From contig CP084573.1 of the NCBI GenBank assembly GCA_020410785.1, forward strand, positions 372,001-436,000: a stretch of 64,000 bases of DNA, written 5' to 3'. Origin of the DNA: Rickettsia endosymbiont of Culicoides impunctatus. Lineage in GTDB: Bacteria > Pseudomonadota > Alphaproteobacteria > Rickettsiales > Rickettsiaceae. The position numbers and the translations under genes were made by a program. This document shows positions 40,257 to 50,121 of this stretch, in pieces. Each line of letters starts with the position of its first letter. Within the stretch, counting starts at the first letter, position 1. Under the pieces are notes generated by a model that made no database searches, was not told the DNA's origin, and saw only the letters and a list, made by a program, of their open reading frames with translations.

Positions 40257-40468
40257 GCGTCATCATGATCGTAGGTTTTAACCCCGTCTCTATCAATCTT
40301 CTCAGCTACTTTACATAAATAAAATTCTTCACGCATTTCTAGTGCTTCAAGGGCTAGTTCTTGCACTAAACTTGCTACAGACTTGTGTTCTTGATGAGCT
40401 AAATAGGAAAGCAAACCTGAGGTTTTTTCTTCAAAAGTGACATTAATTTTTGGGTTTTTAGTTGCCAT
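40247..40468 (-). CDS. RelB-type ribbon-helix-helix antitoxin
   Basis: 73 residues: a short basic beta strand (PKINVTFEEKT), then helices (LLSYLAHQEHKSVASLVQEL) typical of ribbon-helix-helix antitoxins, and an acidic tail (DRDGVKTYDHDDAWK) that would bind the toxin. The partner toxin gene overlaps its 3' end by ten bases but is decayed. It may persist as an orphan repressor. Confidence 0.75.
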   Translation of the reverse strand: MATKNPKINVTFEEKTSGLLSYLAHQEHKSVASLVQELALEALEMREEFYLCKVAEKIDRDGVKTYDHDDAWK

Positions 40469-40564
40469 TATACGTACCTCTATTGAAATTCAACATAAAT
40501 ATAATGTAATACTTTTACATCACTTATGTCAAAGCAACAATTATAAATTCAAAAGACTCATTAA

Positions 40565-41947
40565 TCAACCTTTTCGCCAATTAGTTAATCCATCTGGCTT
40601 ATCTTCTAGAATAATGCCGTCTTGCAATAAATCTTGGCGAATTTGATCAGCTAATAGCCAATTCTTTTGTAATTTTGCTTGTTGTCGTTTGGCAATCATC
40701 TGGAGAATTAGTTCATCATTCATTTCACAGTGGAACCACCTACTCGCTGACTTGGTCATTAGACCGATAAAATTGCTGCAAGAAAGCAAGTAGGATGCAT
40801 AGGTGTATTTATCTTCTTCTTTGGTACTGGCAAAAACCAATTTGGCATAATCGTTGATTATTTTAATGGCAAGAGGGGTGTTCAGATCATCAAATAAGCT
40901 TGACCAAAATTCTTCTGGGACATTCTGAACATCAAGCTTGTTAATATCTAAATTTTCTATCGCTCTATACCAATAATTTATTGTTTTTTTAGCATCTTCT
41001 AAAGCCTTATCGTTGTAATCTAATGGTTTGCGGTAATGGCTGCTCATTAGCAATAATCTAATCACGTCACCTGGGATTTTCTTATCTATCAAATCTTTTA
41101 CCGTAATAAAATTATTGAGCGACTTACTCATTTTTTCACCATTACAGGTTAGAAACCCATTATGCACCCAATATTTAGCAAAGTAAGAGTTCGGGAAAGC
41201 ACAGGTACTTTGTGCTATTTCATTAGTATGATGAGGAAAAATTAAATCTGCTCCACCACCGTGAATATCAAAATTTTCTCCTAGATATTTATAGCTCATC
41301 GCTGAGCATTCTATATGCCATCCTGGTCTCCCTCTTCCCCAAGGACTATCAAAATTTGCTAATATTTCTTCATCTTTATTGGCTGGTTTCCATAAGACGA
41401 AATCATGGGGGTGCTTTTTTGATGGATTATTTTCAATACGTACTCCTTCTAGCATCTCTTCAAGATTACGATTTGATAAATTGGTATAATCTGGAGCCGT
41501 AGAAATATCAAAATAAACATGGTTATCTGCAATATAAGCATGGTTTAGGTCAAGTAATTTTTGAATAATCATAATCATATCATCAAGATGCGTGGTAGCT
41601 TTTGGCTCGATATTAGGAGACTGGCAACCTAGATATTGCATATTACAATGAAATTCTTCTGTAATTTTAGCTGTTAAGTCAGCAATAGTTATTTTGAGCT
41701 CTCTGGCTCTATTTATTATTTTGTCATCAATGTCGGTAATATTACGAACATATTTTATATGATTTTTACCAAATATTTTACTTAGTGAGCGATATAAAAT
41801 ATCGTATACTACTACGGACCTAGCGTTACCAATATGGGGGTGATCATAGACAGTTGGACCGCAAACATACATTTTCACTAGATTATTATCTAGCGGTACA
41901 AAAACCTCTTTATTGCGAGTTAGTGTATTATGTAATAATAATTTCAT
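40565..41947 (-). CDS. cysS: Cysteinyl-tRNA synthetase
   Basis: Class I synthetase that charges tRNA-Cys. 460 residues with HIGH motif ([14 protein letters not shown]), zinc ligands ([26 protein letters not shown]) and KMSKS ([11 protein letters not shown]). Complete; slightly compact C-terminus as in other reduced genomes. It is divergent from rodA. Confidence 0.97.
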   Translation of the reverse strand: MKLLLHNTLTRNKEVFVPLDNNLVKMYVCGPTVYDHPHIGNARSVVVYDILYRSLSKIFGKNHIKYVRNITDIDDKIINRARELKITIADLTAKITEEFHCNMQYLGCQSPNIEPKATTHLDDMIMIIQKLLDLNHAYIADNHVYFDISTAPDYTNLSNRNLEEMLEGVRIENNPSKKHPHDFVLWKPANKDEEILANFDSPWGRGRPGWHIECSAMSYKYLGENFDIHGGGADLIFPHHTNEIAQSTCAFPNSYFAKYWVHNGFLTCNGEKMSKSLNNFITVKDLIDKKIPGDVIRLLLMSSHYRKPLDYNDKALEDAKKTINYWYRAIENLDINKLDVQNVPEEFWSSLFDDLNTPLAIKIINDYAKLVFASTKEEDKYTYASYLLSCSNFIGLMTKSASRWFHCEMNDELILQMIAKRQQAKLQKNWLLADQIRQDLLQDGIILEDKPDGLTNWRKG

Positions 41948-42041
41948 GTTCTTTATCGTTGTATCGGGTTAACTCTAAGGAGCATAATTATATAATATTT
42001 ATTATTGTTTTATAGTTAATTTTTATGGATATCTACCTAAA

Positions 42042-43148
42042 ATGTCAATTCAAAGAAATTATTTTGAAAAACTGAAAAAACTACCGATTACTTTAATTAT
42101 TCTTATTAGCATAATTTGTAGTATTGGTTTTGTTGTACTATATTCCGCTTCGGATAGTAATATTCAACCTTGGGCATATAAGCAGATGATGATTTTTTTC
42201 CTGTTTATACCAATTGTGATAATTATTATGATTATTGACATAAAATATATATTTAAGTTTTCATATATATTTTATATTGCAGTTATTATCTTATTAGTTA
42301 GTGTTGAGCTTTTTGGCTCTATTGCTATGGGAGCAAAACGTTGGATAGATTTAGGAATTATCCGCTTGCAGCCTTCTGAACCGACAAAACTAGCCATAGT
42401 GTTAATGTTAGCTAGGTATTTTCATCAATTAAAAACTGATGATTTTACCAGATTTCATAAGATTTTATTGCCTATAATAGCTGTGATAGTACCAGTTTTA
42501 CTGATAATAAAAGAGCCGGATTTAGGTACTGGAGTGATTACTATCATTATTGCTAGTGTTATTTTCTTTGCTGTTGGTTTTAGAGTAAGAAATTTTATGA
42601 TAATTGGTATCATCGTTGTTACTTGCGTACCGATTATTTGGCAAGTGATGCATGATTATCAAAGAAAAAGAGTCATGGTTTTTTTGGATCCTGAGAAAGA
42701 CCCGCTTGGAGCTGGCTATAATATTATCCAATCAAAAATCGCTATTGGCTCTGGTGGATTATGGGGTAAAGGGTTTACCAAAGGTAGTCAAAGCCATCTA
42801 AATTTTTTACCAGAGCATCAGACCGATTTTATCTTTGCTACTTTTGCTGAAGAATTTGGTTTTGTTGGTAGTTTGTTTCTATTAATTCTTTATTCGGCAA
42901 TTATAGTAATTTCATTGATGATTGCTACTAATTGTCGAACAACATTTAGTAAATTGATGGTAATAGGCATAACATCGATCCTATTCAGTCATGTATTTAT
43001 AAATATAGCTATGGTGATGGGATTATTACCAGTAGTGGGCGTACCTTTACCATTTATATCTTATGGTGGTACAATGATGGTATCAATGCTTATTGGCTTT
43101 GGATTAGTAATGAATGCTCAAATACACCAGCATAGTAGTAATTTTTAA
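42042..43148 (+). CDS. rodA: Rod-shape peptidoglycan polymerase RodA
   Basis: SEDS-family glycosyltransferase that polymerises glycan strands with a class B PBP for cell elongation. 368 residues with about ten helices. Conserved segments include VLYSASD, WIDLGIIRLQPSEPTKLA, IIKEPDLGTG with the key Asp, and GLLPVVGVPLPFISYGGTMM. Complete. Confidence 0.95.
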   Translation: MSIQRNYFEKLKKLPITLIILISIICSIGFVVLYSASDSNIQPWAYKQMMIFFLFIPIVIIIMIIDIKYIFKFSYIFYIAVIILLVSVELFGSIAMGAKRWIDLGIIRLQPSEPTKLAIVLMLARYFHQLKTDDFTRFHKILLPIIAVIVPVLLIIKEPDLGTGVITIIIASVIFFAVGFRVRNFMIIGIIVVTCVPIIWQVMHDYQRKRVMVFLDPEKDPLGAGYNIIQSKIAIGSGGLWGKGFTKGSQSHLNFLPEHQTDFIFATFAEEFGFVGSLFLLILYSAIIVISLMIATNCRTTFSKLMVIGITSILFSHVFINIAMVMGLLPVVGVPLPFISYGGTMMVSMLIGFGLVMNAQIHQHSSNF

Positions 43149-43222
43149 TTTATTTTTTAGAGGAAAAACAAGAAAACACTAGACCCTAGACAAAAGATTT
43201 GTTATAAGGGTAAGGTAAATGT

Positions 43223-43297
43223 TCCTCGGTAGCTCAGTGGTAGAGCAAACGGCTGTTAACCGTTCGGTCGCTGGTTCGAGTCCGGCCCGGGGAGCCA
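43223..43297 (+). tRNA. tRNA-Asn (GTT)
   Basis: 75 bases with CCA encoded. Acceptor arms TCCTCGG and CCGGGGA pair with one T-G. The D-loop has AGCTCAGTGGTAGAGC, the anticodon loop CTGTTAA reads GTT, and the T-arm is CTGGTTCGAGTCCGG. An IS5-type element starts 46 bases downstream. Confidence 0.96.
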
Positions 43298-43343
43298 TTC
43301 AAGACGAGTAGTAGTTTTTTCGAATATATCAAACGGGAAACGC

Positions 43344-44490
43344 GGCTTTGTTGCATGAATCGGAATTTGGAGTAAATCGAGTTTTTGAATAAATAAAAAA
43401 AGCAGTGGAAATAGTAAAGTTAAGGAGTTAAGATACCCTCTTTTTTTAAGGTAAATATGCCGAACAAACACCAAGATCCTTATCGTCATAAATTTGCCCG
43501 AGCTAAATACAAAATCAGTAATTCACGTGAGTACGATCAATCATTAAAAAATCGTGGTAGTCTAATAATTTGGTTTTCAGAGGAAGCGGTAGCAAAATGG
43601 AATAATCCCGTATCCGTACATAAGAAGCGCGGCGGTCAAGCGATCTATTCCGATCTTGCTATTGAGACATGCGTGATGCTTGGATTAGTATACAAACAGC
43701 ATTTACGGCAAACCGAATGTTTTGTAGAATCGATTATAAAACTGCTGCATCTCGAGCTCAAAACGCCTGATTATACTACTATTTCAAGAAGAACAAAAAA
43801 ACTTAAAGTGTCACGGCGCCGTAGGCCAAATCGTGATCCCGTAACGCTTTGCGTCGATAGTACCGGTATAAAGATTTACGGCGAGCAGGAGTGGCAGGAA
43901 GAAAAATACGCGCTGAAAGCAAGGAAATCGTGGAGAAAGCTTCATATCGCCTTTGATGAAAACGGATATATTGCAAGCTCTGAATTAACGACTCACAATA
44001 TTAGTGATTATGCTACGATAGGCGCATTACTTGAGGAAATTGATAGTCCAATAGATACCGTACTAGCTGACGGAGCATATGACCAACCCTCTACATACAA
44101 AGCATTAATCGCCCATCAGAATCAACATGGTAATGAAATTCCTATAAAAGCAGTAGTACCGCCAAACTTAGGGTTCAGAGCAGAAATGCCCGATGACTCT
44201 AAATTAAGATTAGACAATATTCGTCTTATGGAACAAGGACGAAAGCGATGGCAAAAACATACCAACTACGGCAGGCGAGCCAAAGCAGAAAACGCTATCT
44301 ACCGTTACAAATCAATTATAGGAAACAAATTAAAATCTAGAACTTTTTTAAACCAAAAAACCGAAAGTAAAGTAGCTGCTAATATTCTTAATATCATGAC
44401 AAAACTTGGCATGCCAGATACCAAAAAATTTGCCTGATTTTTGACAAAAATTAAACAACACGTTCAAAATCTGATTCATGCAACAAAGCC
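43344..44490 (+). mobile_element. IS5-family insertion sequence (ISRpe1-like), complete
   Basis: About 1147 bp with inverted ends GGCTTTGTTGCATGAATC and GATTCATGCAACAAAGCC and one transposase gene. No clear target-site duplication is visible (flanks ACGC and TATA). A 326-bp deletion derivative of this element is at 45899-46224. Confidence 0.88.
43457..44437 (+). CDS. IS5-family transposase
   Basis: DDE transposase, 326 residues, complete. First catalytic Asp in TLCVDSTGIKIYG, second in IDTVLADGAYDQ, and the last acidic residue in YGRRAKAENAIYRYKSIIG. Members of this type are widespread in Rickettsia. All ends and the frame are intact, so the element could be active. Confidence 0.93.
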   Translation: MPNKHQDPYRHKFARAKYKISNSREYDQSLKNRGSLIIWFSEEAVAKWNNPVSVHKKRGGQAIYSDLAIETCVMLGLVYKQHLRQTECFVESIIKLLHLELKTPDYTTISRRTKKLKVSRRRRPNRDPVTLCVDSTGIKIYGEQEWQEEKYALKARKSWRKLHIAFDENGYIASSELTTHNISDYATIGALLEEIDSPIDTVLADGAYDQPSTYKALIAHQNQHGNEIPIKAVVPPNLGFRAEMPDDSKLRLDNIRLMEQGRKRWQKHTNYGRRAKAENAIYRYKSIIGNKLKSRTFLNQKTESKVAANILNIMTKLGMPDTKKFA

Positions 44491-44613
44491 TATATTGTAT
44501 GTATAGGTCGTTGAGATATTGTTGTGATTCAGTGTAATGCATAGATTCTAGGTATTTATTTACAAGTAATTATACTGCATACTAATAATTGTAGCATAAC
44601 TTACCCTTCAATT

Positions 44614-44691
44614 CTAACGTACCATCTCATGTTTACGATAAATTAATACCAAGTCAGGCTTAATGTGACAATCTCGACAATTTCTTAATTT
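44614..44691 (-). pseudogene. YafQ/RelE-type toxin scrap
   Basis: A 26-codon stretch between stops reads NCRDCHIKPDLVLIYRKHEM, matching the C-terminal CHI-PDLLLIY signature of YafQ-type mRNA interferases. Nothing else of the toxin or its antitoxin is visible. Call rests on this one motif. Confidence 0.4.
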
Positions 44692-44772
44692 TCAACAGGC
44701 AAATATTCCATGGTTAAGTTAATCCTTAATCAGCTCAAGATTATATTTTGTGTTGCCAAGAGCAGTTTTAGA

Positions 44773-45057
44773 TTATATCAATACCTGGGAGCTCCTCGCA
44801 ACGACGTGTCGAGTGGTAAGCGCTGAAAGCTTCTTTCCATCATATTTGCCATAATGTATGCTATTATGGCATTCCTGACAAACAACCAAAGTTTTACGAT
44901 TTCTAGCTATCATCCGCTTTTGCCACTCAGTTTTAATTCTTCTTTTTCGCTCAATATCTGTGAGTTTCCTTATGTTGATGTACTTCTATTTTTTTGCGAA
45001 CCGCATAGCTCGCATTCTTGTGCTTTAGTACTTGATGAAGCTGTTAAAACTGAAAAA
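44773..45057 (-). pseudogene. Group II intron maturase C-terminal HNH domain, decayed
   Basis: On the minus strand, broken frames give AQECELCGSQKN, then VHQHKE-type and IRKLTDIERKRRIKTEWQ, then MIARNRKTLVVCQECHNSIH and YGKYDGKKLS. This is the order of the HNH zinc-endonuclease tail of group II intron reverse transcriptase/maturases (CxxCG, VHHIRKL, RKTLVVCxxCHxxIH). At least one frameshift separates the first two blocks. The reverse-transcriptase part and intron RNA domains are not visible here. Confidence 0.72.
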
Positions 45058-45133
45058 TAGTATAAAAATATATTTTGAAAGTAAATACTATAAGTGTAAA
45101 ATAAAACGGTAGATATATAAAAATAGTATTTAA

Positions 45134-45685
45134 ATGAACCTTATTACATTCAGCAAAGCCCTACCGGAACATAAAGAGATGATTTTCTCATGGCTTGATG
45201 AGCCACATATTCAAGAATTTTGGGACAATAGCCAAGAACATCGTGAGGATATTATTACCTTTGTAGATGGGCGAAGAAGGTCTTCGAGTTATTTTGATGG
45301 TGTCTTTACGTATTGGATCGGGTACTATGACAATACGCCTTTTTGCTTAATTATGACAGCAGAAGAGTGCATTGATCAAGAAAATTCTGAGCTTAAGAAT
45401 GCTAATATCTCCAAAACTGGTAAAACTTTCAGTATCGATTTTGGTATAGGTAATAAAGATTTGCTTGGTAAAGGTCTTGCAAGTGATGCACTTACTGCAT
45501 TTTGTGAATTCTTTAAGTCTGCAGTTGAACCATTGGTAGATAAATTTTTAATTGACCCCGACGAAAACAATCCGCATGCAAAGCATGTTTATAAGAAGGC
45601 TGGTTTTAAGGAAGTAGGGAGCTTTGAAATGCAAGGGGGCTTCTTTGACGGGCATAAATCCTACCTCATGATAAGAGCCTCGTGA
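45134..45685 (+). CDS. GNAT acetyltransferase, AAC(6')-like
   Basis: 183 residues of the GNAT fold in the subgroup of aminoglycoside 6'-N-acetyltransferase-like and siderophore-type enzymes. Evidence: N-terminal SWLDEPHIQEFWDN, acetyl-CoA strand and loop FSIDFGIGNKDLLGKGLASDAL, and C-terminal DENNPHAKHVYKKAGF. Substrate unknown; resistance should not be assumed. It lies between an intron scrap and an IS derivative, consistent with acquisition by transfer. Confidence 0.8.
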   Translation: MNLITFSKALPEHKEMIFSWLDEPHIQEFWDNSQEHREDIITFVDGRRRSSSYFDGVFTYWIGYYDNTPFCLIMTAEECIDQENSELKNANISKTGKTFSIDFGIGNKDLLGKGLASDALTAFCEFFKSAVEPLVDKFLIDPDENNPHAKHVYKKAGFKEVGSFEMQGGFFDGHKSYLMIRAS

Positions 45686-45898
45686 CGCATCAATCTTTTT
45701 CATTATTTTTCTACCTGGAGTTATTTTAGTCTTTTCATGAAGCTAAGAAACGCTGAAGTCAGCTTATGAGAAGTGTGTTGAGCTAATTTATCTAGCACTT
45801 GCTGCACTTAGGGTTTATGTTTAGAACATAATATATAAACTGTAATTATGGCTAGAAGCAAAAAGATGGTTTTCTTCGTATATCCTATATCTTATATA

Positions 45899-46224
45899 GG
45901 CTTTGTTGCATGAATCGGAATAGATCGCTTGACCGCCGCGCTTCTTATGTACGGATACGGGATTATTCCATTTTGCTACCGCTTCCTCTGAAAACCAAAT
46001 TATTAGACTACCACGATTTTTTAATGATTGATCGTACTCACGTGAATTACTGATTTTGTATTTAGCTCGGGCAAATTTATGACGATAAGGATCTTGGTGT
46101 TTGTTCGGCATATTTACCTTAAAAAAAGAGGGTATCTTAACTCCTTAACTTTACTATTTCCACTGCTTTTTTTATTTATTCAAAAACTCGATTTACTCCA
46201 AATTCCGATTCATGCAACAAAGCC
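45899..46224 (-). mobile_element. Deletion derivative of the IS5-type element (MITE-like, 326 bp)
   Basis: Both inverted ends are intact (GGCTTTGTTGCATGAATCGG and ATTCATGCAACAAAGCC). In reverse orientation it carries the first part of the element up to the codons GQAIYSD, then jumps to the right end, a deletion of about 820 bp near the shared bases CGAT/TGAT. The transposase stub (first about 64 codons) is open but useless. It could be moved in trans by the full copy 1.4 kb away. Confidence 0.88.
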
Positions 46225-46394
46225 CTTTTTTTCATGAGCCGACCCTAATATTACTTGCAAATTTTTTATATTAATATAGAATCCCTTAATATTGATGTAT
46301 AAGTGTTTGCATCACTAATAGTTTTATGTCAAGCGTGGTTCTGAAATTGTCCACTACGGCGAGCCATTTTAAATATAATTTAAATTAAGTTGTA

Positions 46395-46610
46395 ATGACC
46401 AAAGAAGAGCTAATTAATTTTGAAGGGGTTGTCCTTGAGCTTTTACCTAACGCAACTTTTAGAGTGAAGCTAGAAAATGGTCATTTTATTATCGCCCATA
46501 CTTCTGGTAGGATGCGTAAAAATCGCATTAGGATACTTGTTGGGGATAAGATAACAGTGGAAATGACTCCTTACGACTTAACAAAAGGTCGTGTTATCCA
46601 TCGTCATTAA
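46395..46610 (+). CDS. infA: Translation initiation factor IF-1
   Basis: 71-residue OB-fold factor that binds the ribosomal A site at initiation. Family sequence [20 protein letters not shown] and the [19 protein letters not shown] block are intact. It is followed 14 bases later by maf, a pairing seen in rickettsiae. Confidence 0.97.
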   Translation: MTKEELINFEGVVLELLPNATFRVKLENGHFIIAHTSGRMRKNRIRILVGDKITVEMTPYDLTKGRVIHRH

Positions 46611-46624
46611 GATTTTTCATATTT

Positions 46625-47263
46625 ATGTCAAATGTAGAAGGTACTTCTTTAAAACAGCATAATATAGATGTAATTCTAGCATCACAATCGCCGGCAAGGC
46701 TTGAATTGCTAAAAAGAATCAAAATATTTCCCACCCAAATTATTCCTGCTAATATCAATGAAACAGAATATTTACGAGAATTACCAAATCAATTAGCGAC
46801 AAGATTGGCACAGGAAAAGGCAAAAGTTGTTGCCCAACAAATAACTGGTGAAGCTATAATTATAGCAGCTGATACTGTTGTAGCTCGCGGCAGAAAAATA
46901 TTACCGAAAGCTTTAACAAGTGACGATGTTAGATATTGTCTTAACATTTTATCTGGAAGACGTCATAGGGTTTATACAGGTGTTTGTCTAATAAAAAAAA
47001 CTTCCGAACAACTCCTAACACGACAAAAAATAGTGCAAACTATAGTCAAGTTTAAAAAACTGAGTCATCAAGAGATAGAATTTTACTGTAGCCTAGATGA
47101 AGGAATCAATAAAGCAGGTGGCTGCATGATTCACGGCTATGCTGAAGCTTTTATTCCTAGCATATACGGATCGTACTCCAATATTATGGGATTACCACTA
47201 TTGGAGACCATGCATATGCTTACTTCTTTGGGTTTTAAAAATAGTTCTAAACCTCAATTGTGA
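46625..47263 (+). CDS. maf: Maf-type nucleoside triphosphate pyrophosphatase
   Basis: House-cleaning pyrophosphatase for dTTP/UTP or modified nucleotides. 212 residues with the family start [16 protein letters not shown], the [15 protein letters not shown] Asp site, and the [13 protein letters not shown] block. Complete. The first 14 residues precede the usual family start, so a later start is possible, but no other Met is suitably placed. Confidence 0.9.
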   Translation: MSNVEGTSLKQHNIDVILASQSPARLELLKRIKIFPTQIIPANINETEYLRELPNQLATRLAQEKAKVVAQQITGEAIIIAADTVVARGRKILPKALTSDDVRYCLNILSGRRHRVYTGVCLIKKTSEQLLTRQKIVQTIVKFKKLSHQEIEFYCSLDEGINKAGGCMIHGYAEAFIPSIYGSYSNIMGLPLLETMHMLTSLGFKNSSKPQL

Positions 47264-47445
47264 ACGTTCACGGAAAAAAGTTAAAGTAGAAAACGTCATT
47301 ACGATAAGACGTAAGCCAAGAAGCAATCTAACCTCACAACCGTCTATTAGCGAGGAGCTACTTTAGTAGCATTGATGCAATCCATAAAAGTGATTAGAAA
47401 TGGATTGCTTTATCGGCTTACGCCTCCTCGCAATGACGGTGGTAT
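47262..47445. repeat. Dispersed palindromic repeat, family B
   Basis: GTGAACGTTCACGGAAAAAA, GTCATTACGATAAGACG, GAGGAGCTACTTTAGTAGC and CCTCCTCGCAATGACG. It lies between the convergent maf and ampD-like genes. Confidence 0.82.
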
Positions 47446-47464
47446 AACTAATCAAATTAGCTTA

Positions 47465-48459
47465 TTAACCTAGCAGATCATTTAATACATTATCACTATT
47501 TTCACTCCAAGTAGCTAATATTCCTCGGGCATCCTTGTCACTAGAATTGTGCCATAATATATCCCACTGTTTTTTGAGAGTGCTATTATTTAAAATATCT
47601 CCTGTATAATGAATATTAAAAGTCAACATAGCTGATATAGTATCATCCTCTAATAAGCCTAGATTTGAGTTATCTGCTTTTATAATTGGATAACCAAATT
47701 TCTCAAGTAGTTTCTGTACTTCTTCAATCCTATTTTTATCCTGTTTTGTTTTATCATTATAAGATATTATAACTTTAGGATTTTCTTTTCTTGAGATAAA
47801 AGAATAAAAACCAAGAGATGCTTTAGCAAACCTCTCCCAAGGGAAATATATACCAGTATCTATTTTTCTACCTGGTGCCCAATCACTGTGACCTATTATT
47901 AATTTGGGGTTTATTCCATATTTAGATACTAATGTTTTAACTAGTCCAATACTGGCATCTATTTGCTGATTAGTAAAAGGCTCTGTGCCAGAAGCAACGT
48001 GTTCAATACCAATGGACCAGCTATTCATGTCATTATCAAGTATTGAACTCACAATATGAGGATTAAGCATACTATTTTCTTTTAAATTATTGGCTTTATC
48101 GCCTGATCCATAGAATCCACAGAACCTTGAGTTTATAAGTCCTGGATCAAGGTCACTATCTGGTTCTAATTTCCTCTGCCAGCATGCCAAGCTCTATACT
48201 GATCTGGTACAAGTCGATAAATGGTACCATCAGTATTTATCACATAATGGGCTGAGACATTTGATGTATTCCTGGTAAATACATCGATAGTTTCAACAAA
48301 ATTACACTCTGTATAATGCATCACTATCCATTTAGCAGCACCATTATTCTTTCTCAAGTTGTAATTATTACATTTTCCTGCTTCAGGTTTCGCTTGAGGA
48401 TCAGGTGGGATATCATAATTTGTACGTAAATAAGTAGTGTTAATATTGTTATCGCTCAT
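47465..48459 (-). pseudogene. ampD: N-acetylmuramoyl-L-alanine amidase (AmpD-like), frameshifted
   Basis: Zinc amidase that cuts peptide from (anhydro)muramoyl-peptides during wall recycling. The first frame (48459-48166) has the zinc His in WIVMHYTECN, then VSAHYVINTDGTIYRLV and AWHAGRGN, and stops. The second frame (48190-47465) holds WSIGIEHVAS, the second His and Asp in IIGHSDWAPGRKIDTG, and a C-terminal peptidoglycan-binding-like helix region (VQKLLEKFGYPI). One added A near 48175 joins AWHAGRGK to LEPDSD. About 330 residues if repaired. Confidence 0.85.
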
Positions 48460-48748
48460 ACTGATATTCCTCTTACTAAGTTAATTAGAACAGTGGATGC
48501 AAGATTTGTAGCATCTGTACACTTCTATAGTTTGGACTAAAAAAACTCAAAATTGTTGGCTTCAAGTTCTCCATATTAGTATACAATATTTTATGGCTTC
48601 ACTAAGTGATCTAAAAAAATAATTATAGATTAAGCTGAAATAACAAATTTCTAGTTGCAACAATAGCACGGTCTCAATACAGCACGAAAGTTCTACACTA
48701 ACTTGAAAAAACAAAAAATAGGGATGTAACTTAAATATAACAAAATAA

Positions 48749-48888
48749 TTATTATTTCAACAAAAGAAAAAAGATGTCTTATTGATTAAATTATTTGACC
48801 GACTGCATAATATGCAAACTATTGGTACTAAATCGCCAGAGAAAATTCAAAAGATAAGAAAAGAAACTTTGCTATCTTTTTTTCCAAA
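48749..48888 (+). pseudogene. RelA/SpoT HD-domain scrap, cut by an IS701-like element
   Basis: A short open stretch reads KDVLLIKLFDRLHNMQTIGT then KSPEKIQKIRKET, matching the conserved LLIKLADRLHNMRT segment of (p)ppGpp hydrolase domains. It ends where the IS701-like inverted repeat begins at 48885. Split and partial spoT-type genes are common in rickettsiae. The rest of the gap 48460-48748 shows no gene. Confidence 0.65.
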
Positions 48889-48956
48889 ACTTACGCTATG
48901 AGAAAAAAAATGGTAAATTATGTTGAGTATAATTTAGAAATGCCAAGAGGATAAAA

Positions 48957-49988
48957 TTGCAAGCAATACCAGTTAATAGGACAGATTACTGTCAATTTCT
49001 AATAGTGAGTCAAAAGAATTATAGTTTGACCTACTATGCTGAACATGCCAAAAAATGTAGCCATGATGTTATTAATAGATTTTTAAAAAATGAAAAATAT
49101 ACACCTTCTTTGTTATGGGAACATATTAAGGATGATGTTATTTTATCGCCTAACGGATATACAATATTTGATGATACGGTGTTAAATAAAAGAAATACCA
49201 AGAAAATAGAAATTGCTAGATCACAGTACAGTGGGGCTACAGGTGGTATTACTACTGGTATAGGAGTAGTAAGTTTGGTATATTATAATCCGGATATTAA
49301 TAAGTTTTGGGTAATAGATTACCGAATTTTTTCACCCGAACATGATGGAGCGACAAAAGTAGAACACCTATTAAATATGTTAAATAATGCTGTGTATAGC
49401 AAAAAGATTCCTTTTCAGACTGTGCTTTTTGACACATGGTATGCTACGCATAAAATTATGCAACATGTTGATTCCTTGGGTAAATATTATTATGCTCCTA
49501 TTAAAGCAAATAGAAACGTTACTAAAACTTCCTCTTCTAAGCCTTATAAAGCTGTTAGCAAGTTAACGTTTTCAGATGAGGAAATTAAGAGCAGAGTGGA
49601 GATTCATATAAAGGGCTTTGCAAAAGATAAGCATGTTAATTTGTTTAAACTTACTGTTTCTACCAACAGAGTTGATTATATTGTTACCAATAACAAAACT
49701 CAAAAATCTTCTAAAGCCGTACAAGATGAGTGTGGCTTTCGTTGGGTAATTGAGAGCATGCATAGAGAAATCAAGCAACTTACCGGTATAGAACGATGCC
49801 AATGCAGAAAACAACGCATCCAGCGTAATCACATTAGTTGTGCATTTTTAGTGTGGGCTTTTCTAAAAAGAACTGCACACAAAATAGGTAAGACGGTTTA
49901 TCAAATAAAGTTAGGGCTTTTAGATCATTATATGCAACAGCAGTTACGTTCACCCTCTTTACGCTATTTAGAACCTTACATAGAGTAA
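48957..49988 (+). CDS. IS701-like DDE transposase
   Basis: 343 residues starting at TTG. Catalytic acids probably lie in YTIFDDTVLNK (first Asp), FQTVLFDTWYAT (second Asp) and FRWVIESMHREIKQLTG (Glu). It resembles IS701/IS4-related transposases with an RNase H-like fold. Open throughout, so possibly active. The alternative start is uncertain; the next Met is far inside. Confidence 0.82.
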   Translation: MQAIPVNRTDYCQFLIVSQKNYSLTYYAEHAKKCSHDVINRFLKNEKYTPSLLWEHIKDDVILSPNGYTIFDDTVLNKRNTKKIEIARSQYSGATGGITTGIGVVSLVYYNPDINKFWVIDYRIFSPEHDGATKVEHLLNMLNNAVYSKKIPFQTVLFDTWYATHKIMQHVDSLGKYYYAPIKANRNVTKTSSSKPYKAVSKLTFSDEEIKSRVEIHIKGFAKDKHVNLFKLTVSTNRVDYIVTNNKTQKSSKAVQDECGFRWVIESMHREIKQLTGIERCQCRKQRIQRNHISCAFLVWAFLKRTAHKIGKTVYQIKLGLLDHYMQQQLRSPSLRYLEPYIE

Positions 49989-50012
49989 GTTTTGCTACAA
50001 AACTTACTCTAT
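49980..50012 (+). terminator. Perfect 14-bp stem hairpin at the end of the transposase
   Basis: ATAGAGTAAGTTTT and its exact complement AAAACTTACTCTAT separated by GCTAC, overlapping the transposase stop codon. A short ATTTTATG follows. It could end the transposase transcript or be a transposase-binding duplicate of the terminal repeat, since TAAGTTTTG also occurs in the IS ends. Confidence 0.55.
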
Positions 50013-50121
50013 ATTTTATGACAAGTAGTTTAATGCTGGGATATTATCAAAATTCTTTACTGTGATAGTATGGTTTCGGGTCAAGATTTTTAATATTTGA
50101 GATAACATAGCGTAAGTTTTG

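Larger units (their letters stand above)
48885..50121 (+). mobile_element. IS701-like insertion sequence, complete
   Basis: About 1237 bp bounded by CAAAACTTACGCTATG at 48885-48900 and its exact reverse complement at 50106-50121. Both sides are flanked by TTTC, a possible 4-bp target duplication. It contains one transposase gene and a strong hairpin after it. The flanks come from different genes (SpoT-like on the left, IS630-like on the right), so the TTTC match may be chance. Confidence 0.75.

Noticed and set aside
43344-44490. Target-site duplication for the IS5-type element
   Set aside because: Flanking bases do not match on the two sides.
44854-45060. Plus-strand 68-residue frame
   Set aside because: It is antisense to the maturase HNH remnant and has no family features.
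45821-46111. Second transposase gene
   Set aside because: Only the first 64 codons are present, followed by the IS end; it is a deletion derivative.
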